64,000 bases of DNA from Hoplostethus atlanticus (lineage: Eukaryota > Chordata > Actinopteri > Trachichthyiformes > Trachichthyidae): the NCBI GenBank assembly GCA_034670405.1, contig JAXDDX010000058.1:2806309-2870308 (forward strand). Direction: 5' to 3'. The notes under the pieces are model-generated. The model searched no databases and was not told where the DNA came from. It saw nothing but the letters and a program-made list of their open reading frames with translations. This document shows, one piece after another, positions 12,989 to 25,615 of this stretch. Each line of letters starts with the position of its first letter. Positions within the stretch are counted from its first letter, which is position 1. Both the position numbers and the translations under genes were made by a program.

Positions 12989-15065
12989 CTCGTAAAGAGG
13001 AGGTTGCCATCAAAGTGTTAATGCTTCCTCGGAGGATCAGAGGCAACTGAGGCATGATGGGAGTGCAGCTGGGCCGGTACCTGGATGGACCCTAGCTGTG
13101 GGGAGCCGAGAGGGGCCCGTCAGGAGAAGAAAGACACTCAACAGGAGTTGTGTTTGTTTACCTTCTCCTTCCTTTTCTTTCTTTCTTCTCCTCTTTGTAC
13201 TTCTCTCATTGTGTCTGTGTCTAAAGCAGATGACCTCACTTCGTAAGCACGACTAGTGATGTTCAGACCTGGTTAGAAAAAAAATGACATAGTTGCATGT
13301 CTGGAGTGACAGGACCAGTAGATGTGTGGTTTTCCATCTTGGAGCGATTCAAATTGGTCCTAAGAACAGGAAAGACTAGTAGCAGCCGTCTAACAGAGAA
13401 GAACAGTTGTGTGTCTATATATGAGATTATGTATTATGTTGGTGTGAGTTATTATATTAGACAAAGTAACCAGACACCAGAATACCAATGGACTAGTTTA
13501 AGAGCAGGTGAAACCCAAAGCAGTTGCAGCAGTTTGGATCCTGATCTGAGACCAAAATGTTACATTATTTAATCCACAAACATATTTAGTCAAGTCGGTG
13601 TGCCAAGTTCAGCTTCGCCCTTCTTTCCAAATGCATTTACATAAATAAATGGGGAGGAAAGATGGCAGTGGTGGGAGAGTAGCACCTGCTCAAACCCTGG
13701 TGTGAGCGTTTATTTATCATCGCTGGATGGGTTTAACCAGCAAGACTGCTCGGAAACTCACTTGCTGCCCTGTTCAGGACTTGTGGTTGTACCTAAGCAG
13801 CTGGGGGTTAGTCGGTTGGGTGGCCAGTGGCCCACTGCTGACTTCATGACTCCTACTTCATTTCCTACCAGCATTGGGTTGCTCTGTCCTTCAGCACCTT
13901 GATGTGTTGCTATGTTTACAGGATCTGTCCAAAGCCAACAACTCATTTTCAGAAATATCCAGCAGCGCCTAGCCTGTAAAATTTGGAGAAAAGCGGGGGC
14001 AAAAAAGATTAGATGTTGCTCAAGATGTTTTCTCCACTTAGACCTGGTTTCCAAGGGTGCAAAAAGAGGGTTGTGGGCTCTCATCAGATAACAGACCACA
14101 TCATGGTGCCTTTGAAGGTGAGACTAGGCAAATAAAGCCAGGAAGAGTTATCCAAGGGAGAGCTTCATCTCCAGCAATTAGCCTCTATTCAGGACCCTGC
14201 GGTAAGCCCTCAAGTCATCTCCAAAACATTTCTCTCTGTTGTAGCCATGACAATGGGTGTGTGCCTTTATTTATGTATGCAGACAAAAACCAGATCAAGA
14301 GTGATCCACATGGGACTTGTTTGCAATCAGTGCCCAGAGGAAACAATTAGCCCACAGGCTTGCCAGCTCTTTCATGGGGTGAAGTGAGTTAGAGAGGCTG
14401 CTTAAGTGGCTATCAGACACGGGTTTTGTGTCCCTCAGTAAACAACAGTGGGCATCACCAGGCTGGAGTGTCACATCTGGAGTTAGAGGACTTTTATAGG
14501 TGTAGGCAGGCAGGCGGGTACTGTGCAGGCAAACAGGGCAGCGTGCAGGCAGGCAGATTGACACTGTGCAGGCTCAGACACTGTGTGTGCTATAGGGCAG
14601 TGTGTGAGGCGGTCTACTGAGATAGTGCTAGGGCTATGGTTGGATACACTCGAGTGATAACTCGCTAGCTCAGAATGTAGTCTGAAACCGTGGGTGATTT
14701 CTAATGTCATTGTATGAGGTAATGAGGAAAGTGGTAATAATAATCATAATCAAACCAGGATCATAACAATTTATTTATTTCAAATGATATGTTGCTATAA
14801 GGTACCTCCCTGTTCTGATTTGATCAGACCAGTTGTTCCCACTGCTCTGATTGTTGAGAGCCAGGCTCTTGATGTTCTCCTCACAAAGGGGGATCTCTTA
14901 AATGGGCCATTGTGGGTTTTTTTCTCTTGTCTTGGGCTCTCTCTCTCCCCAGAGCATATGGTCGTCTGGTATCCTAATCGCTAATGATAGAGTGGCTTTT
15001 GATGGGGAAACTCCCATAGCTAGATGTTTCTAACCCAGACTCCTGTTCCCTCTTTTCTTTTCCAG

Positions 15066-16560
15066 GCCTGATGGAAATCCGATCTGTCAGTGTGGGAGTT
15101 GTCGCCATCAAATCTGTCAGCACTGGGCTGTACTTAGCCATGTCCAAGAAAGGCACGCTCTTTGGATCGGTAGGTATACAACGTGGCAACATTGTTTCTG
15201 GAGGTCAAGATGGGAGGCCTGGGAAGGTGGGGGCTATGTATGTATAGGGGTCCCAAAAGAGCGCCTACCCAAACATGTCTTATTCTATTGAAGTGAAGGG
15301 AAATCTAAGGAATCTCCTGTTGGAAAGTCCAGAGGAAGGTCAGGGTGCTAATATCAATCATGGCTGTACACCTGGGCCAGGTTTGATGATACCTGCAGGT
15401 TGGGATCGCATGCAAAGCTTGAGGAGGCTTGTTCCACTGTCAAAATAGATAGCAGAGAAGAGAAGCCTGATCAACAATGACAAAGAGCCAGCTGGGCTTC
15501 TCTGGAAGTCTTTGCGTGCCATCTGCCAATTGTTGTTCACACAGCTAGCGTTCTAAAGTAATCACCTCTCTTTGTCAAAATGAGACACACACACTATACA
15601 TTGAGGTTACCTAAGGTGTGTGGTGTCTAGCACATGTTTCTACATCTTGGACAGAGAGAAATCAGTGACTGGCAATCAGTCAGTGAGCAGCGATAACAAG
15701 TGGCTTCATCCAGCCACACAGTAAACAGGACAGATATAGACCTGGAGACCCAGCCTTTACCCAACACTGAATCATCCCACTATCACAGAAAAGCAGGTAA
15801 ATCACGCCAGACTCGTACTGTCCTGATGCTATCATAGAGAGGGCCTCATTATGGCTGCACGATAACCATCTGTAGTAGGGAATGCAGCAGAAAGTCTTGT
15901 CGCTACACTATCTTTCAAGACTCTCCGACTCAGCGATAAGAAGTGGCAACCACACGTGGAAAAGTGGCTGATTACCATCGCAGATAGAGCTGGTTACTTG
16001 ACTTCAGAACTGGATCATAAGGAGATAAAATTATTGTGGTAGTGTCTTGGCATGGATGCTGATTACAGTATTATATAATGTAATATAATATAATATAATA
16101 TAATATAATGTTATGCAATGGAATGGAATGGAATGGAATGGAATACAATATAATGTTATGTAATGTTATGTAATGTTATGTAATGTTATGTAATATAATA
16201 TAATATAATATAATATAATATAATATAATGTTATGCAATGGAATGGAATGGAATACAATATAATGTTATGTAATGTTATGTAATGTTATGTAATATAATA
16301 TAATAATATAATAATAAATTAACTCTGAACAACTTTAATTCACTTTAATAACACTATCCATTGTGGCCTACTTAAGATAAAACAGTTGGATTCTCTGTAA
16401 TGGAAAATCTCAACCTTTCAACCAAAAACACGTGGAAGATCTGTTACTGCAATAACAACCACTGACCTTTGTGCGTCGCTCGGAAGTTGGCCTACTACAG
16501 CCCTGTAGGTATAGCAGCCAGCCGTTAACTATAGACTCATCTCTAATAAACTCTCTAACC

Positions 16561-16622
<62 letters not shown>

Positions 16623-16820
16623 CAGGTGAAGTACAACCCAAACTGCAAGTTCAAGGAGCGCATTGAGGAGAACGGCTACAACACGTATGCCTCCCTCCGC
16701 TGGAAACACGGTGGGAGGCAGATGTTCGTTTCACTGAATGGGCGGGGGAAGCCACGGCGAGGCCACAAGGCTCGGAGGAGACACCCGTCGACTCATTTCC
16801 TGCCCATGCTCCCTTCCTAG
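15066..16820 (+). CDS. fgf22: Fibroblast growth factor, FGF7/10/22 group, probably fgf22 (last two coding exons)
   Basis: Secreted FGFs of this group signal through FGFR2b/FGFR1b; mammalian FGF22 is known for organising presynaptic terminals. Two exons are seen. The first, 15066-15169, is 104 bp and encodes [18 protein letters not shown] followed by a [15 protein letters not shown]-type strand. The second, 16626-16820, encodes [19 protein letters not shown], an [20 protein letters not shown] heparin-binding segment, and ends [10 protein letters not shown]-stop. Splice signals are tccag before and GTAGGT after the first exon, and ctgcag before the second. A 104-bp middle exon beginning in phase 1 is typical of FGFs. 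The ending HFLPxLxS resembles FGF22 more than FGF10 (HFLPMVVHS). The signal-peptide exon is absent from the window, so about 98 residues of the core and C-terminus are visible. No disruption is seen. Assignment between fgf22 and other group members is by remembered sequence, not by search. Confidence 0.83.
16072..16313. repeat. Compound pentanucleotide array in fgf22 intron
   Basis: TAATA, GGAAT and TAATGTTATG repeats alternate. The block running from the GGAATGG units to the TAATGTTATG units occurs twice (about 16107-16195 and 16227-16292) in nearly identical form, so the array grew by duplication of a composite unit. It lies in the intron between the two visible fgf22 exons. Confidence 0.9.
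16563..16618. repeat. (CT)n tract forming the polypyrimidine run before the last fgf22 exon
   Basis: About 28 CT units end 3 bases before the ctgcag acceptor of the last fgf22 exon (exon starts 16626). The microsatellite therefore serves as the polypyrimidine tract, and length variation could in principle affect splicing. Confidence 0.9.
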
Positions 16821-18315
16821 CTGCCCAAGCCTGAACTCTGACCAGCAATTGGCTGGCTCACCACTGCACCTCACACTAGTGTTGATCTAGTCATGATGAC
16901 TACCATATCATTATTTTTATTATCCCATCCTCCTGTCTCATACATGTACATTTGTTGGGATTTGTAATACTTGTTTTGTGAGCTCACAGCACTGTAGATT
17001 TAGCCTAATATGTAATGTTTAAGTTATTTTCTCTGTCTTCTAGTGTAAGGTCCAGTGATACATCCAATACAGTACAGTTATACCCCCTGAGGCTTCTGTC
17101 CAGTGATAGTATTTTTCTGTTAGTCTGCAACTTAAGTATAAGCTCACATGAACGCGATGGCTGCCCGTTTTTCTTCAAACTGGAGACAGTGCTGCATTTG
17201 GGTGACCTCACTAGACTGTAAAACAGAGAACTGGAACGGGAGAGCAAATATGGGACATTGGCTTATCATGTAGATCATTCTAGATGTTCAGCTTCATAAA
17301 GAACAGAAGAGGACTCTTGAGTGATACTTAATCTGAAATGATAATTATTATCATTGCAGCAAAAAAGAAAAAAAAAGCAGCTCCTTTTGTCTTCACCAAT
17401 ACTTGGGATATACTGTCACCACTGGATGAGAGACAGTGATCAGCACCTGAATGAACTTTGTACAGATGAGACAGAAATCTCTCACTGACTCCAACACATG
17501 GACTATGATGTTCAGGTTTCACTGCAGCAAATGTCTCTACAATATGGCAGGAATTCAAACAAGAACTAAGCTAACTACTACAGTCACATGCTGGATTTCC
17601 TGAGATGAACTTTGAGTGCTTGTGTAAGCGTGCTTCTGTCAGACTGCCTCTCCCAACCAACACTCCACAACCACTAGTATAGTATACTCAATAGTATAGT
17701 CAATACTGGAGAAACTCTGCGACTCATCTAGTCTCTGATTCTTGGTCCAGAATTCATTAGTGAAATAAGTAATAATCCTTCTGAATCACTTTCTACATTT
17801 TAGAGGCTGTAGGTGCAGAATACATCACATAGTTGCAACTTAATCAATTCATTTTCGTATACAGTAGTAAGGTTAGTACAGTACATTACATATCGCATCC
17901 CTGTCAAGTCTTGCTAACATTTTCTCAACAAAAAAAAAGCTGTTGCAAATAGAACATTTAATATATTTAAAACTTTTTGTACTCTATAACTGTTTGAAGT
18001 TGATGTTTATTATTATTGTCTACCTTTTGTGTTGGATTGTAGTCCTACTGTAAAAACAAAAAAACAAAAAAAAAACTTAAATGTATTCAAGTCCATATTC
18101 CGCTCATATTGTATGTTACTGCAATTGGATATTGGTACATTTTCAATCCGTGTATCAACAACAGCTCTCACTTGTTGGCCAGTAATCGCAGGTTGTAATT
18201 AAGGTAAAGTCTCAAAGCATACAGTCCTTAGATACAGTTCAGCAATGTAAAATAATTTGAGTGCCTTGGTCCATGCTCAGTTTGGTAAACTTCAATAAAA
18301 ATGTGGATAAGTTAT
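16821..18315 (+). other. Probable fgf22 3' UTR
   Basis: Non-coding sequence following the fgf22 stop codon. A canonical AATAAA poly(A) signal lies at 18294-18299, and no better signal in a non-repetitive context precedes it. It is AT-rich with several A-runs (near 17930 and 18055). The transcript end is inferred. Confidence 0.5.
18294..18299 (+). terminator. AATAAA poly(A) signal, probable fgf22
   Basis: Canonical hexamer about 1.47 kb downstream of the fgf22 stop codon. No competing gene is seen nearby on this strand. Confidence 0.45.
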
Positions 18316-21300
18316 TAGATCTTCACTGACTCCCTCGTGCTAGCATGTCATGAATCGCAATAACAGTCTCCTGCTCCGGTCTAGTGCATGGCCCTGATTG
18401 TAATGGGTTGGTAACATCTCCATCAGAGCCCTACCACATAATCCCCCTCCTCATCATAATCATGACAAAACTCACAGCAGTAGAGGTGTTGATGTGGAGG
18501 ACCTCCCCTGTCTGATGAAAGGTCTGTGGTTATGAGCCATCCAATGGAGCATCAAGGTCATTTACACACACGCCCTCTGGTAACACGGGAGGCCACTCGG
18601 TCTTTTCAGCAAGCAGAAAAGAGAGTCAGGGATGAATAGTGGCTGTTTGGGGTGGATAAAGGCCAACCTTTCAGCCTGTCATAATGTGAGATTACTGTGA
18701 TGGGGTACATGTCTGGTCAGAATAGCTTGAAGTCACACTGTAATCAGTTCCAAATGTCTGGGTCTGGCACATAAACAGATATTAGTATGGGGGGTCTGGC
18801 GAGACTGTTGCCATGCAAGTGTCTTTGTGTTCAGAGGGTCATGTAGAAACTATACTCATAATCGCTCTCCTTATTGTTGCTATTTTATATGAACTGTGAT
18901 ATATAGTCATGCCACTGAAATATTGAATGATAAATTCATTCAATACCGTCTACGTGTTAAAACACATTTCCAAAGCTTAAATCAGGAAATATTTATGTAT
19001 TTCACTTTAAAGATTGTCTGGCTGAAAGAAAACACTGTATAACACTGGAAAAGATACAATTAATTTCAGTTGTGCAGGTGTTTCTAAACAAGGATGCATC
19101 TTCATCCAGCCCTCAGCTGGCCCAGATGCTAGCACACCACAAAGTAATCCCATTTTCTGCCTGTTCTTTTGATTGGCTGGCCTCTTTGTCACAGAGTCCT
19201 CCACCTCTTCTCCTCCACCTCTCTTCTCCTCCCCTTACAGTCCAAGAATCTCTCCTTTCTTCTTGGCCTGAAGGTGAGACTGCCTGTTGATGCCAGTTCC
19301 AGGGACACCAAATGGGAGCCTGTAATTATCATTGTTCCACCACTGTCCTGTCAGTGCTCTCGCCAGCAAAACAAGAGGGATCCTTTGGCAGTCCTGATCA
19401 AAAGCTGCAGCCTTTGATCATGAAACAAAAGGAAAAACCCAAACACTGTGCAAAATCAACGTGGAATGTCCCAAAGATAGTACAAGGAGAATGGAAGTGG
19501 ACGGCCATCCAGAAAACATCCTCAGCCCCTCCTCTGCCGTGACGTGTTGATGTCACAGGCCCAGGTGTTTCTTTTGAAATATGGGCTGTGTCTGATGGGT
19601 GTAAGTGGAGGACTGAGAAAATAAGTCATGCCATATTGTTGTTGCTAAAATATCAAAAGATAGGTAGTGTCTGGTCAGTTGTGTAGCATCCCATGTGTTG
19701 ATGACTCCACAAAGGCCTATTCTTTGGTTTGGTAATCTGACTTGCCCATACTTAAAATGTCATAAAGTACAGTACATTTCTACACGTCTGCACATCCTAC
19801 ATCAAAAAACCAATTGCAATGTTCGTAGAGCATCATACAAATATTACCGGGGTGAAGGTATTATATGCATGACCTAATAAAAATTGTGTTTATAGAAAAG
19901 GTTACTGTGAATGCTTCAAAATTAATTTGCAGTTGAATGACAGAAAAAAAGTAATAATAGAAGCCCATTTTAAGGGCCTTAGCCAAAATCTACAGGGGCA
20001 CAAGTCATGCTGCTTCAGCGACAACAAACCAGAGCCTCTGGAACCTTTGAAACCCTGTGTGGTCATTTTCTCTCACAGATTCTGAAAAGAACTGTGGTGG
20101 GTGGGAAAGAAAAAAAGAGCCCCTCACCACTCATAATACCAATCTTATGTATGTAGATGAAAATGGGAGGGATGGGAGGGGTGGGGGGAGGCAGAGGGAC
20201 TAAGGCACAATTTTAAAGCGCTTATTGAATTGCCATTACAGCTCCTGAGACTAATTGTGGCTGTTGTATGTCTCTCGGTGGCCTAGGGGGCTCTGGAGTG
20301 GCCCTGTATGCTCTTACTCAGTGGGGTTTTCAAACCGAGTGGCCCTGAAAGAGAACAGGACCACCGTAGATCAATGGCAAACCTTTCACTCTTTCACAGG
20401 CCCTCGCTAATCCTTCTCATTTGTCTGCCATTTGTTCAGGCGCATTCACAGCTCCCTGAATTTAGGATTAGGCCTTGTTTTGTTACAAAAACAGTCCAAG
20501 TTATAATGCTGAATAGATGGACTAAGGAGCGGACGATGAATGAGTGTGTATGTAAGAGTTTGTGAGCATGTGTGCATGTGTGTGTTTATTACATACACTA
20601 TTATGTTTATTACAAAATTAATGCGAATTCAGAGGCTATCCAGTGTCCCGTCTTACTTCTCATTTTACTGATAAGTGGTACAAATGCTAGTGTTTTTTGT
20701 TTTCTTTTGCAGAGGAATAGGAGTACCTTTTGTGTCCGCAGAGCCACACAGAGCTGAAAATCAGCAGCATGGCTCTGGAGACTGTATGAAGTTATGTGAA
20801 ACAATACTTCAACACAGTCATGTTATAACCTGATGTCAAAGAGAAGAATGAGATAACTAGCATTTTTAGTTAATTCAGCATTTTTTTTACCTCTATAAAC
20901 ATTTTCAATTGTATTGTATTGTATTGTATTCTTTGCGTTACAGAGAGTAAATCTTAAACCTGGCTGCCATTCACATACTAAATTAGATTCACATCCTATT
21001 AGAAAAGTAGCATTAACTTTTACTTTTCAAGATGTGACAATTAAACCAGTTGAATTTTGAATGTATGTCATAATATTGAGAAGAAATAATTTTCTTATGT
21101 TTCTGTCACTTTCTCTAAGTTTGTACAATGTGTATGTGTGTGTCTTTGTGTGTGTGTGTGTGTATGTGTGTGTGTGATTAGAATTTGAAATCAACAGGCT
21201 TAACAGTCAATAGACTTAATAAATCATAAAAAGATGGAAAAGTTGACTCTTTACAGAACAAGCAGTTAAATTTCCCATTCCCTTGGAAGCAAAGCGTTCT

Positions 21301-23580
21301 TCTGCTTTGTCCCCATTGTGCTCTGTATGAATCTGCCAGGCAGGGCTGGGACTCTGTGCCCTCAGAGAGTCTTGGCAGCATGCTGCAGAGCCATCAGACT
21401 GAGGCCTTCTCATCACTGAGTGGATTAGTGTTCATGTCTGACCCCACTGGCTGGACATTAGACAGGGCTGCTGAGTGGCACACGCGCCACATTACCCCTA
21501 AAGTCCTGCCATGCCATGCCGCAGGTATGTGGTGCTGACCAGCCAAACCCCATGTCGGACATTCCCTGGATGCCTGCGGCTGAGTCGAGGTGAAGAGATG
21601 GAGGAAAAGATGGTTGTGTCAAAGAATTGGAATGGAAGGGACCAGGAGAAAAGAGACAAAAGTAAAATGATTTAACAGAGAGAGAGGAGAGAGTAAGAGT
21701 CATTTGGTGGGTTTAAAGGGGGGAAGAGATAGAAAATAGATGCTATAGCGATGGTGCAAGGCTGAAAATGTGTGGTGAGCAATTGAAATCTGAATATAAG
21801 AATAGCGGAGAAAAGGTGGCAGAGGATAGAAGTGTAAGAGGAAGTAAAAGAACATTTCTGAAAAGGGGGTGGCAGTAAAGGGGTACAGACCAGTCTCCTT
21901 CCATACAGTTTGGCCAACTGAGACAGCCCAGCCACATGTTGGCCAATGTCCCAGTCAACATCATGAGGTTGTCTTTGGCTGTTAGTGATTGGAAAAGACC
22001 AAAGTCAGGGCCGCTTCATGCAAAGTCTGAGGTGTGCCAAAGCCTATCCACCCTGCCCCTCAAGCTCCGCTGTGTGTGGAGTAATTCTTCATGCCAGTGA
22101 AACTAGACAGGCTCTGTGTTTTGTCACTGTGTGCATGGTGATATTTTTGCAACACTGGAGCTTCAAGTAGCTCACACCAAGCCTTTTAACTTCAAAGATT
22201 AACAGGTGGATGTTCTTACTAAAAATATGAATTTTTTCCATGTATAATGTTAAAAAATACCTTTATTTTTCCATCTAAGGAGGTTTTAAAATAAAGCTGG
22301 TGAGAAGGTTTTTATTGGATTAAAACCTGTGGGTTGTATCAGACATATAAAATATCCGTGACGAGAAAGTGTCAGTTTCCTCAGTCAAGGTCTGTCATCA
22401 TGTTCTCACAGAGCCTGGGAGAACTTGACACTGGCTGGAAAACTGAAGGATGGTAATACAACCGCTCCAATGAAATCTATGGCGCACCGATTTTCCACTC
22501 AAATTCTGACTAAAACTGGGGATTTCTGAAATGAACCAGCCCGTATATAATGTTTATTCAATTCTGTACCCTAGAGGCATATCTAGCCAGACTGAACCAA
22601 ACAGTTACAGTGACATGCAGACTAAGAGGCTGCAACATTCTAGCCAGACAACCTTGAGTCTAGACAAGCCATGAGGTTCAACTCCAGGACCAAAGTCAGG
22701 GCCCCAAAGGACCAATAACCAATCCTTCCTGGCTCGACCCCTTTGTGCATTACGCCAAGGTCACCCATGGGCCATAACACTAAAATATCCCACTATGCTA
22801 ACTCTCCTGAGTTCTTTTAAAATGTAATGAATCTGAAGAAATATGATGTTTGATTTACATTTTACGGAAACACACAATACTGTGCTTCTGAAGTCTTACT
22901 TATAATGTGTATGAGCTCCATGTATTTTTACAGTTCATTGTTGCCCTACCGTAGTTCATACGAGCCCAATGCAAGGGTATCCATGCTAGCCATGCGACCA
23001 AGCTAGCCTAGCATCCCCCACTGCTCCCGAGCTAAGGCTAACCCCACATTCATACCCCAGCCAAAGGCCAGGTAGCCCAGAGACTCATTACTGATCATCT
23101 GTGTCCCAGCTGGAGATCATTAACCAGCAACTAGCCACTCCACTAGCTACTCCACATTAACCCCAGTCACACTTGGTAGGCCAGAGGCTAATTAGTCAAG
23201 ATCACTTACTGCAGGCAGTGTAATGAAACCAGTAAAATCCCACCTCACAGCTACCCAGCATCTTACAGCTACCCAGCTTGATTTTGTCCCCTCCATTTTC
23301 CCTGGTCCAAGCCAAATGCCCATCCCACCATCCCCAGCCAATTGGGTGGGGGAAGTGTCCTGCATAGAGTACTGCATGCTTAAGGTTTAAACTCTGCAAA
23401 CACTGCCCCCTCAGACACCACTCCAATGTTGACTGCTGCTTTAACTCACACCCTGTCTTCTGCTCTGACTGGGATTGTTCCAGCACACCATGACCACTGC
23501 TGTTAAGATGGTAGCAGTGGGTGAGAAATAAACGGGACTGGGTTGTAGCAATGGGCGGGACTCAAACTGGATTCCAGCTC
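18316..23580. other. Intergenic region, no gene seen
   Basis: No exon with a family motif was recognised on either strand. It includes a GT-rich repeat at 21131-21176 and a short ATTGT repeat near 20910. The stretch from about 22960 may be the degenerate 5' part of the gypsy-type element that follows, but no long terminal repeat pair could be recognised. Confidence 0.5.
21131..21176. repeat. Interrupted (GT)n microsatellite
   Basis: GT units interrupted by TA and CT dinucleotides. Confidence 0.85.
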
Positions 23581-23599
23581 ATGGCTAACAAGTAGGACA

Positions 23600-25615
23600 A
23601 AATGGAGAGTGCAGTACATTTAGCAGCAGTCCTAGATGGGGAGGCAAGGCAGGTCCAACTGAATAGGTCCTACTGGTCTTACTGAACCTCTTCGAAATTA
23701 CCCCTCTTGTGGTCAGCCATGTCCATAGCAGGAACCATGGAGAGACAATTTGGAGATCCAACATCTAAGCTTGTTGCTAGGTAACAATTAATTAAAAGAA
23801 CCCACAGTGAGGGAGAGCATTAGGAGTGTATGCAGCTGAGTTATGCCACCTAGCACACAAATCCTTCCCTGAGGTCCATGAAGAACAAGTTACAAGAGCA
23901 GGTCTGCCTCAGCACCCCAGCCACATTTGAGAGGCTCAATGAGAAGGTTAGAACTGGCTGAGCTACCATCCCAGAGCTGTCAGGTGTACCTTCATGATGT
24001 GCTCATCCATGGGGCAGACTTTGACACAGCATTGGCTGCACTTCGACTGGCCCTTTCCAAAATTCATCAGGCAGGGCTCAAGTTGAACCTGATGCAGAAG
24101 GAATTCACCTTCCTATTACTATCCTTGTATCACAGGGTTCTTCACAGTGGCTGCACCCCTGGAAAATGTGGGCTTGATGGGGACCTGAGCAGTAGCAGGA
24201 TTTTCTTAAAACAGCTCTGTGCCAGTCAGTCTTAACAGCACCAGATCCTGAGGGAGAATGCTGCATGTACTGGACACAGATACAAGCAACAATGGTCACC
24301 ACCAGTGGTTGAACTTGATTGCCTATTATACCAGGATGTTCTCAAAGGCAGCACACAACTACTGTGTGACTTGGAAGGAAGTGCTGGACACTTTACTTGT
24401 GTGAATTGAAGTTCCTCATACGCACAGACCATGTCTCCCTCAAGTGATTGAGGGTCATTCTGAGAACCTGTAAACAAGTCAAGGTGAGCCAAGGGAAGCA
24501 CAGACTCTATGAGAGTGGAAAGAACAGTGCAAGGGCAACACTGTTGACTGGGGAGGAAGACCCCAAGCTGTGCTTGAGTGCTTGAGTGTTTGGGGGCACG
24601 CCGGTGCTCAGCATGGTCGGAGATAGCTGCTACCAGAACCTCCCTGAGTGGGTTGTGGTCACAGTGGGACATCCTTGGAGTGCTCTGGCGATGCTGGAAA
24701 GAGATAGCTACATGGTGTGAGAGGTGACAATTAGTGGTACCTAATTGTTGGCAAGAAGAGGTGTTGCACTTATACCATGGCGAACTGGGAGATGGACATT
24801 TTGAGGTAACAAGCCCCTCAAAGTGTTCATTGTCTTTCTACTGGAGCTCATTTATGAGAAATTCTGTCAGAGAAATGACTTTTGTGTCAGCCGTAAAGCA
24901 GAGTAACAACAATTTCAAGTCAGAGCCCCAATGGAGTATGTTGCAGCACACCTAGAGGTAATGCTATATAGTTGTTGCTTTGGATTACTTCATGAAGTGT
25001 TCGGAAGCCTTTACTGTACCCGACCAGAAAGCTGCCACTGTCTGTGAAGTGCTTATTGAAGTGATCTTCAGCTGTTTGGGGTCCTAGACCTCTTCACCCT
25101 CAGTGTATAGGTTCAAACACTTCCATGAGCACTGAACTCATGCTGGTCATTGCTAAAGACCAGAGGGACAGGGCTCTGCAGCTGTCATTATCAACACAGG
25201 AAACAACAGGGTGCACGCCGGTCCTACTTATGCTTGTAAGGGAGCTCCAGACACCACCCACTCTGGTGTATGGAAAACTGCCAGATACACCACAAGCACC
25301 TGTCGGCTTGGAGTATGCTGCCTAGTTAAGAGAGAGACTGGATGTGGTGCATGAATTTGCTAGGACGCAGGCTGAAATTGCAGGAACTAGGCAAAAAAGA
25401 GCCCATGACCTGCACACGAAAGTGACACACTTCTGATGTGGGCCTATGGATCCAAATGAACCAAGTCGCCCAAATTGCAGAGTAACTGGATCAGCCTGTG
25501 TCTATTGGTAGAGTTGAAGGTGAGGTGCTTTACAGAGTGAAGCTGCCAGACACAACCAACCACAGATATTCATGTCGAGCGGTTGTTCCAGGCATACCAT
25601 CACGCCCCGTTCACA
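23600..25615 (+). mobile_element. Degenerate Ty3/gypsy LTR retrotransposon relic
   Basis: Pieces of the gag and pol polyproteins of a fish gypsy element follow each other in order, broken by stops and frameshifts. A gag-like part (23600-23930) has a QFGDP segment and HLAHKSFPEVHEEQV. A reverse-transcriptase part at about 23978-24106 has the palm motif changed to YLHD, so the first catalytic Asp is lost. An RNase H-like part (about 24250-24500) has a DTDTSN segment and NYCVTWKEVL. Integrase remnants follow: an HGELGDGHFEV zinc-finger region, an RAPMEYV segment, and near 25125-25400 a TTGCTPVLLMLVRELQTP stretch. Most of protease and the N-terminal part of the reverse transcriptase are missing between the gag and palm pieces, so the copy is internally deleted. 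No flanking LTR pair was identified. It is inactive. Confidence 0.75.

Larger units (their letters stand above)
1..15065. other. Non-coding region upstream of the first visible fgf22 exon
   Basis: No convincing coding exon is seen on either strand in this stretch. The open frames present are short, have no recognisable family motif, and several only read through CA/GT microsatellites as His-Thr or Cys-Val runs. The FGF signal-peptide exon (expected to carry a GDVRWRKLFS-like stretch) was looked for and not found. The region is therefore probably the large first intron of fgf22. It holds several dinucleotide repeats, poly-C tracts and a purine-rich stretch near 7.44-7.70 kb. Regulatory elements are plausible but cannot be shown without comparison to other species. 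Confidence 0.55.
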
